Assembly (NCBI GenBank): GCA_034401795.1
Contig: CM067367.1
Location: 36,132,168 to 36,196,167, forward strand
Source of the DNA: Chaetoderma sp. LZ-2023a
Lineage: Eukaryota > Mollusca > Caudofoveata > Chaetodermatida > Chaetodermatidae
Direction of reading: 5' to 3'
DNA length: 64,000 nt
Part shown: positions 25,308 to 64,000 of the stretch, piece after piece
Numbering within the stretch: position 1 is the first letter of the stretch
How the letters are laid out: the number at the start of each line of letters is the position of its first letter
Program-made: the position numbers and the translations under genes
The notes under the pieces: generated by a model
Seen by the model: only the letters and a program-made list of their open reading frames with translations
Databases searched by the model: none
Told to the model about the DNA's origin: nothing

Positions 25308-25542
25308 TTAACCCATTAATCCTTGAATTTGGTCAAGCAAGTCAATTCCTCATAGGAAATGTCCATTTTCAGACCAAGAGAAGACTATTTTTGAAGATTT
25401 TTCACTGGAATGACTGGCTGTCATCGAGCCAGTCATTGTAGTGGTAAATTTTCAAAAATACTCTTCTCTTGGTCTGCAAATGAACAATTCTAAAAAATAA
25501 CTGGAGAAGACATTTTTGGCCAGTTTGAGTTTTAACGGTTAA
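25308..25542. repeat. MITE-B, full copy with TTAA ends
   Basis: TTAA at 25308-25311 and 25539-25542 bounds about 235 bp. The centre is TGGAATGACTGGCTGTC against GAGCCAGTCATTGTAGTGG. Length, TTAA target and AAGGG-like ends suggest a piggyBac-type MITE. Confidence 0.8.
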
Positions 25543-25659
25543 CCATTCTGCTGCTCTTTATGATTGTTCCATAACAATTTCAAACCAAAAATCAAATATT
25601 AAAAGCCATTTATAACATAAGACAGTTTCTGTTAGGCCTTTAATCTTTGAATGTTTTTA

Positions 25660-25800
25660 AAAATTTCAATATTCTCATAGAAAATGTCCATTTGCAGACC
25701 AAGAGAAGACTATTTTTGAAAATTTAACACTGGAATGACTGGCTCGGTTATCGAGCCAGTCATTCCATTGGTAAATTAAAAAAATAGTTTGCTGCTGTTG
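25660..25800. repeat. MITE-B, truncated copy
   Basis: The palindrome ATGACTGGCTCGG / CCGAGCCAGTCAT is intact, but the right arm breaks off after AAAAAATAGT. 25800-26660 downstream holds a low-order repeat built on GGGGGTCCCA-like blocks and no gene. Confidence 0.65.
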
Positions 25801-26659
25801 GCTATTGTTAAGATACTTTAAAAATCAGTTTTCAAATATTCACAAGTTTACCGGTATTCTTGCTTTAATATCGAAATCCTGGGATTTCAGGGTTCAATGG
25901 AAAAAGACGATTTAGAACAAGAGCAATCAGAGATTGTAAACCCAACCCCACCCACCCACGACCCACACCCACCCAGTGTTTCTCATAGCATCCAAATTTT
26001 GGAGGTCCCAGGGACTCCACACCTACAAATCTAAGGGTCCAACCTGAAATTTGGGGGTCCCAAACTGATATTTGGGATTCCCATGCCGATTTTCTCATCC
26101 ATGCTAAAATTATAGAGTACATGTGTACTATGGGTGAACAACCATGAATTATTTGGGTCATATGCTAGATTTTTGGCTATGTTTGTGCAAAAACCTATAA
26201 AACAAATTAATATTTAACAATCATGCAAGATTTTCAGGGGTCCCATGTTACATTTTGGGGGTCTATACCCTCAAAAGGACCATTATGTGAAACCCTTCAC
26301 CCACCACACATCTCCAATTTTTGTCACATTCTCCTGATTTTGTCACATTTATGGGATTTTTCCCGGATGTTTTCATAAGTTGTAGAATCCTAGTGTACCA
26401 CCATACCTTTTCCTGGGTTAAAATTTGAGCTAAATCGGACCATTAGTTTCTGAGATACCTGTAAGTCCAAAATCTGATCCAATCTGGCGAAAGTCTGGAT
26501 ACACTCTTCCACAGTAAGGTACATGTACTACATGTACTTTGTGTTAATATGTGAGACAAATCGGATAAGTATTGTTTCAGGTACATCTCCGGACACACAA
26601 ACACAACCAGATATACCTGAATGCAATCCCATTTTCCCTAAACAGGGCAAGGATGATAT

Positions 26660-26891
26660 TTAACATTTTAATGACTAAATTTGATCAAAAAATAAAAATA
26701 TTTGCTTATTGAATGTTCATTTTCAGGCCAAGAGAAGACTATTTTTGAAAATTTACCACTGTAATGACTGGCTAGATTATCGAGCTAGTCATGCTAGTAA
26801 ATTTTCTAAAATAGTCTTCTCTCAGCCTGTAAATGGACATTCCTCAAAGCCACTGCAGAGGCCGGTTTTGGGCAGCTTTGGCATGAAATGA

Positions 26892-26895
<4 letters not shown>
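26660..26895. repeat. MITE-B copy inserted in the BRD7/9 stop codon
   Basis: The ends are TTAACATTTTAATGAC at 26660 and GCATGAAATGATTAA at the right. TTAA occurs at 26660-26663 and at 26892-26895. The right TTAA overlaps the GAT TAA end of the BRD7/9 reading frame on the minus strand, so the 3' untranslated region starts directly with the MITE. Confidence 0.8.
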
Positions 26896-57960
<31,065 letters not shown>

Positions 57961-58134
57961 CTACAATATAAGAAGATGATATTCGATGTCATTCTAAAAT
58001 AAATAAAGTAAGAACTAGAATAATTATTTTTTTAAAACACAGTGGCCACTAACAAGATGACAAATTATCATGTTAGCCATTTGATTTGCACATGGAAAAC
58101 TAAATGCACAAACTCATTTAGAATGGAAGAAATA

Positions 58135-58340
58135 GTCTGTTGAATGTTTAGTCTAATCACAAAGTACCACGAGACAAGGGATCATTAAGAAACTGGTGTT
58201 AAAAGGTCAAATTCATATAAATTGGTGAGACTCAAGAATTTGTGTTTGAAAATGATCAGATTTGGAGTTGTTGATGCATATGGAAGCAACACCCAGCAAG
58301 TTCCTGATAAATTAGGTTCAAAATATTGAACAGTTCTTAT
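58135..58340. repeat. MITE-A-like element
   Basis: TCTGTTGAATGTTTAGTCTAA at the left and TAAATTAGGTTCAAAATATTG at the right are opposed, with unrelated DNA between. Confidence 0.5.
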
Positions 58341-58647
58341 AAGGGTGTTAGCCTATAACTAAAGATTCAATCACATATTGTGAGAAGACTAACTCTCAAT
58401 ATGATACATGCATTATGAGTAAAATGTGCCACTAATTATTACAAGGACCATACATGTAACTTGATGCTGATAACAGATCAAATTCATTTTCACGATGCAA
58501 ATACTAGGTATATAAATCAAGCAGGTTTCATTTTAATCGGATTGGACATACAGTACATTGTAACAACAATATTTGTTTTATATTAAGCGAACTAATGAAA
58601 TGCATATGTAAGTAATTAAGCAGGTAAAGTTTTAGAAGCATGTCTAA

Positions 58648-58885
58648 TTAACTTTTAATCGTCAAGCTGGCCAAACAGGTAACTGCAGCAGTCTTGAGAG
58701 CAATGTCCATTTCTCCATGTAGGCCAAGAGAAGAGTATTTTTTAAACTGCTCCACTGTAATGACTGGCTTGAAAACCAAGCCAGTCATCCCAGTGGTAAA
58801 ATTTTCAAAAACACTTCTCTTGGCCTGCAAATAGACATTTCCGAGGCAAAAAAATAAATTTTCTTAACCAAACTGGACCATTAAA
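58648..58885. repeat. MITE-B, reverse copy
   Basis: TTAACTTTTAATCGTCAAGC starts at 58648; the palindrome TGACTGGCTTGAAAACCAAG then CCAGTCATCCCAGTGG is clear. The right end is near ACCATTAAATAA. Confidence 0.7.
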
Positions 58886-59192
58886 TAACCCGGAGAGGTA
58901 ACTAATATTTTTTTATTTGGAATCATCCTGGGATCGGGACGAACATTTCTGGAAATTGACCATTAAAGTCTCAAAAGAAAGAGTTTGATATCCTGTATAT
59001 TTACGTGATGCACTCTAGAATAGAGGCCACCATGATACAAGATCCATGGACAAGGATACATGTATATGTCACTGGTACATGTAAGTCCACAATGAGACCT
59101 CTGTCCAGAGACTAAATGCCTTTACAAAGGAGTAAGTAGTACTCAACTGTTCTTGATGCTATTCAAGAGCGACAATATGCAATACATGTACA

Positions 59193-60342
59193 TAGGCTTG
59201 CACAATATTGTCCTAGGCGGTATCGCGATATATAGTGGTGAAAAAATCGCGATATTTCGATATATCGTACAGCCTATTTTAAGGTATATGAATTCACGGG
59301 GTGAATTGGTCTTGGGTTGAGTTGGACTGCATGGTGTGGGTTATGTAGCCGTATCGGTTTTGCTCTGAGTTTTCATATCAGATTTAGCCGGATGACCTCT
59401 AATTGGTAAATTAAAATAAACCTTGAAATCCAGTCGCCAAGATGCTTAAACTAAGACCGATCGTTAATTACACGAAAATAGGACACAATTAATAATTTCT
59501 TGTCTTTGTAAAAATATACAAATCACGTGATATTAGGAATGTACTTTAGATCCATAGACATCTAATGGTTAGATCTGCTCCGAATTTACCGAGTACCCGG
59601 TTAATAATAATAGTTAGCCTTCAGAAACATCTCGGATAGTTCACCTTGCTTGCTAAAGCGTGTATATCATCTCATTTAGCTATCACATTTGTGAACGCAA
59701 TACCCTCGCCTCCAAAACCAGGAGAGCGAGCAATATCACGTGATTTAGATATTTTACTAATAATGGTTAGCCTTCAGAAACATCTAGGATAGTTCGCCAT
59801 GCTTGCTAAAGCGTGTATACCATCTCATTTAGCTATCACATTTGTGAACGCACCACCTCTCGCCTCCAAAAACAGGAAAGCAAGCAGTATCACGTGATTT
59901 ATTTATTCCCACGACGTCATTTAATGTCAAATTTTGGATTAATTTTGATTTTATAAACCATGCTTATTACAAAACAGGCAATATTTATAGCTTCCCACAT
60001 AATAATTTCACTCCCGCGATCATGGTTTTGAGGTATACAGTAAGGCAGCAAGAAATTATACCAGTAAATTGCGTTGAATTTTCGTATTAATGTCGTCTTT
60101 TAAAGTAATTTTAAAGAATGATCTTCAACTTTTGTTACCTATTCCTAGTATAATCCCACCCCTTTCTCAGAGATGTTGGTTTGGAAATAAATTGAACAGC
60201 TTGCCGTAATAGACACATATGCTACAAACAGACAGAATAAAATTTTGGCGATATTTCGATTTTTTTCAAAATCACATCACAAAAAATCGTGGCTGAAAAA
60301 AAAATCGCGATTTTCGATAATATCGGATAATCGTGCAAGCCT
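59193..60342. mobile_element. Non-autonomous hAT transposon (hAT-e), 1150 bp, related to hAT-a
   Basis: The ends TAGGCTTGCACAATATT and ATAATCGTGCAAGCCTA are inverted. A perfect 8-bp target copy CATGTACA flanks it (59185-59192 and 60343-60350). Subterminal ATCGCGATAT motifs replace the ATAATCGCGAT of hAT-a, but the interior (CACGTGATTT, GGATTAATTTTGAT, ATAATTTCACTCCC) is homologous. No transposase ORF. Confidence 0.85.
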
Positions 60343-60489
60343 ACATGTACATAAACCATACACGACCTACTCGTGACTCTGTGGCGCTCAATCTAGTTTG
60401 AAAGTAGGATGTAAATGCTACCATACAGACAAGCCGTTCAAATTTTTCAAGCCAGGTAATGCTCACTAGTGGCCAAAAAAATTAAAATT

Positions 60490-60700
60490 TTTGCTTAGTT
60501 AATGTCTATTTTCAGGAAAGTATTTTTTATTTCTTTCCAAATTTATCACTGTCATAACTCTGACTTGGTCATCGAGCCAGTTATTCCAGTGCTAAACTTG
60601 CAAAAATTAGTGGTCTCTTAAGCATGCCTAGGCTTGTAAATGAATATTTCTCAAAGCCATCGGAGTGGCTAGTTTTGGCTGTCTTAACCATTACAAGACT
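60490..60700. repeat. MITE-B copy
   Basis: Arms around GACTTGGTCATCGAGCCAG; outer parts TAATGTCTATTTTCAGGA and GGCTTGTAAATGAATATTTC. A MITE-A half core follows at 60720-60785 (GGCAGCAACAGCTTGCAAAC) and a further MITE-B half at 60845-60920. Confidence 0.6.
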
Positions 60701-61009
60701 AAACTAAATGGAGACTCATCATGTTAGCTACCATAGGCAGCAACAGCTTGCAAACAAATTCATTTCAAAATATTCAACACGCTAGGTATTACATCATAAA
60801 GAATCTGTTATACCTGAGCCTATATCACATCAGACTCAAAATTTAGTAAGCCATTCTAGTGGTAAATTTTTAAAATAGTATTCTCTTGGCCAGCATGTGG
60901 ATGGACATTCACGAAGCAGAAATTACATGTATTCTTTGTTTATTCATCATGATCAATAACGGGTTCAGATAAAATATGTTTGTCATGATGATAAATTTGG
61001 TCATGGTGC

Positions 61010-61200
61010 ATAGGGAGTCCAACCTCCCTATCAAGTTTCATAGCGATCCGATAAACGATAACGGAATTATCATCTGGAAACCAATTTTCAAGATGGCCAC
61101 CGGTTGTGGCGGCTCTCTTGGATTTCGGATCATTGTCAATTTCTATAGGTTTCTTCCCCAGACCTAGTCCAACCACCCTATGAAGTTTCAAAGCGATTCA
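61010..61200. repeat. Single unit of the 150-bp array repeat, cut by DIRS-B
   Basis: CCTCCCTATCAAGTTTCATA, GCGATCCGATAAACGATAAC, TTTTCAAGATGGCCACCGG and CCAACCACCCTATGAAGTTT match the 31810-32965 array. The next unit stops after AAAGCGATT at the DIRS-B terminus. Confidence 0.75.
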
Positions 61201-62169
61201 AAAAAGCATCCGCTTTTGTTTCTACGAGAATTGTTAATACTTACCAGATGTACTATTATGATAATGTCTATTATCCAGTCTAGCTCAAAATAAACAATTA
61301 AAAACGCCGCACTCTCTTGGTCCTGCCCATACTGTGTCCGGGAATTACCATAGCCCCAGGTACCGAGTCAATTCCCAATCACAGACAGATTGATCTTATA
61401 TTTGCCTTGACAAACAGCGAAAGCAGCTCAGCCTCACCTCAGTGGGGTGGCTGAGGCAGGGCCATAGTACATCTGGTAAGTATTAACAATTCTCGTAGAA
61501 ACAAAAGCGGATGCTTTTTTTTATTCTACTTCGAATAATACTTACCAGATGTACTATTATGATAAACTCCGGATTTTGACAGCCAAGAACATCCGATGGG
61601 AGGAGGTGAGGCTCAAACCAGCTTTCAACTACCATCCGACAGAGAAGGTTGAGAAGAGACTCGAACCCTGACATACGCTTGGGTACCGCCATCTGACCCA
61701 TAGTGCTAAACTTCCATGGTCTAGACCGCGCTCCCCCCCCTCATTTGTCCGCACAAATTTCAGAGGGTTGTCAAAAAGGGGAAGCAACATCCACCAGACC
61801 CGTGTCAGCCCCACGTCTCAGCTAGGGCAGTCCAGCACAGTGCAAAGAAGCTCCAACTTCTAATTTTTGAAAAAAACTATCAGTATATCGATTAGATTTT
61901 CAAATTGCAATGAGTCTAACGTCTGTTGCAAAGAATAAGATACTCTTGAACCAGACTAGTTACCAGTCAGTCTAGTAAATCGACTGTAAGCAAACTAATA
62001 TTAGTCACTTAATTAATGTAAACACTCACCATTTTGAGTGCTTGGTCTTTCTTGTTCATCACAGGAACTTAGCCCAATCCACGGTCATTCTCGGATCATG
62101 TGCATAACCATTGTTCAGTGCATGTGGAAGAACCTTGCGATGTGTGCGAAATAGTGGTCAGATATGGCT

Positions 62170-63180
62170 TTAGTTAAGATTCGATAAATTGGCGACGGCT
62201 ACCAGATTAAGTGCGCTGGAGATGTCGCGAAGGTAGAAATCAGTGAATGACGACTCAGCATGCCATTGTGCTACAGACATCACCTCCTCTAATGAGACAC
62301 CCTTATAAAGGGCCGATGATGCTGCTAATGCTTGGACCTGATGGGCGTTCGCACGATCAATCTGCTTTCCTGTAGCGATTTTGTGCGACATCTGAAAAGC
62401 ATCGACTATCCAACAAGAAATGGTGTCTTTCGAGGGGCACAAATGAGGAGCTTTGAGACACAACCACAAAGATTTCGGGCCATCTCTCCACTCCTCAGTA
62501 CGTTTCTTATACATTTTCAGACATCTGACAGGAAACCAAGCAGAAGAGTTTGGGTCATGTCTAATTAAACTTGGCAAATTGATCGGCTGTCCTGGATATT
62601 TAAGTGACTGATTCTTTGCCAGGAAACAAAGACATGGAAGTAGTCTTAAACCTTCACCCGTGATGACAAAACGGTCTTGTTCGGCAGAAAGCGCATGTAT
62701 TTCACTTCTCCTTCTCGCCGACACTGCTGCAACCAAGAAAACTGATTTAATAGTTAACAGTTTAATATCTATAGATCTAATTGGTTCAAAGGGAGCATGC
62801 CCTAAAACCTGTAGAACAAGAGATAGATTCCATGCTGGGATAGGAATTGGCTGTCTAGGTCGCAAATTGCTCATTCCTTTAATAACTTCATTTACGGTGT
62901 CATTCTTCACTCCTACAATGGCCATACTGGGAACGACTGAAGCTAATGCACACTTATACGCTGCTAGGGTTGAAGGTACAAGTTTGTCGACTTTGTATAG
63001 ATGACATATAAAATCTGCTACGTGTTGAACAGATGCAGAAAAGGGATTAATATCTCTTCTCTGACACCACTCTGCAAATTTGTTGATTCTATAATTATAT
63101 GTTCTTGGTGGTTGACCGTCTTCTGGCTGAAGCGACAAACTTCACTGCTTGCTCAGAAAAGCCACCCTTAATTGCACGCT
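62170..63180 (-). pseudogene. DIRS-B tyrosine recombinase, inactivated
   Basis: A 322-codon frame (63138-62170) holds RTYNYRINKFAEWCQRR, SARRRSEIHALSAEQ, VAQWH and TDFYLRD. The second catalytic Arg is lost: AHQVQA stands where DIRS-A has AHSVRG. Upstream, GGFSEQAVKFVASARRRST lies in another frame, so a frameshift near 63110-63120 separates the N-terminus. The nucleophile Tyr is kept. Confidence 0.85.
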
Positions 63181-64000
63181 GCTTGATAACATCCATGCAG
63201 TCAATTGGAACATTTCCAGTCTGTCATGGAGATACAGACCCTTGTTCTGAGAGATCAGATCTCTTCTGTCTGGAAGAGGGATTGGATTGCAGACCAGAAG
63301 GTCCAGCAGATCCATAAACCATGATTGGCCTGGCCAATGAGGGGCGATCAGTAGCACTTGGCATATGCCCTCTCTTATCTTTGCCAGAACTTTCGGGATG
63401 AGAATCGTTGCCGGATACGCATACACGTCCATTCCTTTCCAACTTATCACCAGTGCGTCTACTGCTAAGGCTAGCGGGTCTGGGATCGGTGAGACGTATG
63501 TGACCATCTTTGCATTTTGTTTCATTGCAAATAGATCCACATTTGGCTTGCCCCAATGTTTGAATGGAACATCCGCTACCGATTGGTTGAGCTGCCATTC
63601 CGTCGGATGACAAACCGTCCTTCGACTGAGAGCATCCGCTAGGACGTTCAATCTTCCTGGAATGTGTGCTGCCCGAAGAATAATATTCCTCTCTTGACAC
63701 CACAGCAGAAGGTTCCGAATCATCATACACAACTCCGGTGATCTTGTCCCGCCCTGGCGGTTCAAATACATGTAAGACACCACTGTTGAGTTGTCTGTCC
63801 TTACTAGGACAATATTGTCTCAGATTAAGCTCTCGAATTTTTTAAGTGCTAATGCCACCGCTAATAATTCGAGAACATTGATATGTTTCTGCACATTGGT
63901 CCGATCCCATTCCCATGACACTGACTGATCATCCAATACCGCTCCCCAACCCGTCGTCGCCGCATCTGTGAAGATGGACATCTGCAGTTGAAGAGGTTGT
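63142..64000 (-). pseudogene. DIRS-B RNase H and C-terminal domain, partial, with a stop
   Basis: The minus strand reads NIVLVRTDNSTVVSYM, ILRAAHIPGRLNVLADALSR, WGKPNVDLFAMKQNAKM and DALVISWKGMDVYAYPA, parallel to DIRS-A. A TGA at 63820-63822 interrupts the frame just before the RNase H RTDNS motif, and the NRQGG segment carries a small insertion compared with DIRS-A. The RT domain lies beyond the window. Confidence 0.8.

Larger units (their letters stand above)
61201..64000 (-). mobile_element. Second DIRS family (DIRS-B), 3' part, decayed, runs off the window
   Basis: The left tip AAGCATCCGCTTTTGTTTCT and onward is repeated in inverse at about 61472-61527. It is followed by TATTCTACTTCGAATAATAC, which should match the right tip beyond the window. 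This is the same internal complementary plan as DIRS-A, with unrelated end sequences. Coding parts are a recombinase and the end of RT-RNase H on the minus strand, both damaged. Confidence 0.9.

Noticed and set aside
62030..62075. Possible upstream BRD7/9 exon before a GTGAGT donor
   Set aside because: It lies inside DIRS-B and its translation shows no BRD7/9-like residues.

Overview
This is animal nuclear DNA: AT-rich, intron-rich and full of degraded transposable elements. A lophotrochozoan, most likely a mollusc, is suggested by the short repeat near 22190 (AACAAGAGGCCC ... CGCTCACCTG), by arrays built on AAGATGGCC ending in GGACGGACGG tails, and by DIRS, Penelope-like, Tc1 and hAT elements side by side. 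The species call is inference. No tRNA, rRNA, CRISPR array or bacterial gene was seen.

Two host genes can be supported. (1) Plus strand, 13331-21030: a four-exon gene in which every intron is phase 1. It encodes a 186-residue secreted protein: signal peptide, one sushi/CCP module, a Thr/Pro-rich stalk and a Cys-rich tail. A TATA box lies just upstream. (2) Minus strand, 57960 down to 26892: the 3' part of a BRD7/BRD9-family gene (SWI/SNF chromatin remodelling). Ten exons were recovered, nearly all with matching splice phases. The bromodomain exons must lie beyond 64000, and at least one exon is missing between 41441 and 51896. Its introns hold most of the mobile elements.

Layout: 1-700 tandem repeat; 1114-5503 a shattered pseudogene of an uncharacterised multicopy invertebrate family, split by a LINE fragment and a hAT-like element; 6360-8070 an array of about 155 bp units; 8300-12500 repeats; 13276-21090 the sushi gene with LINE and hairpin repeats in its introns; 21270-26660 intergenic DNA with a hAT element; 26660-57960 the BRD7/9 gene. 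Inside that gene are a 21-bp minisatellite, a hAT flanked by (TA)n, a 150-bp array, a 5.2-kb hAT holding two nearly identical Tc1 elements, another hAT, a complete DIRS retrotransposon (44774-51801), a miniature ORF-less DIRS relative (54148-54850) and a Penelope-like fragment. 58130-61200 holds MITEs and a further hAT. 61201-64000 is a second, decayed DIRS family running off the window.

Two short families recur throughout. 'MITE-A' has an inverted core (GTTGAATATTTTGAAAC...) next to a TTCTAGCTATGCC module. 'MITE-B' is a palindrome of about 235 bp ending in TTAACCCTTT/AAAGGGTTAA with TTAA target sites, like piggyBac MITEs; one copy sits exactly in the BRD7/9 stop codon. All coordinates, splice sites, repeat ends and target duplications were read by eye. 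Family names come from remembered motifs, not searches.
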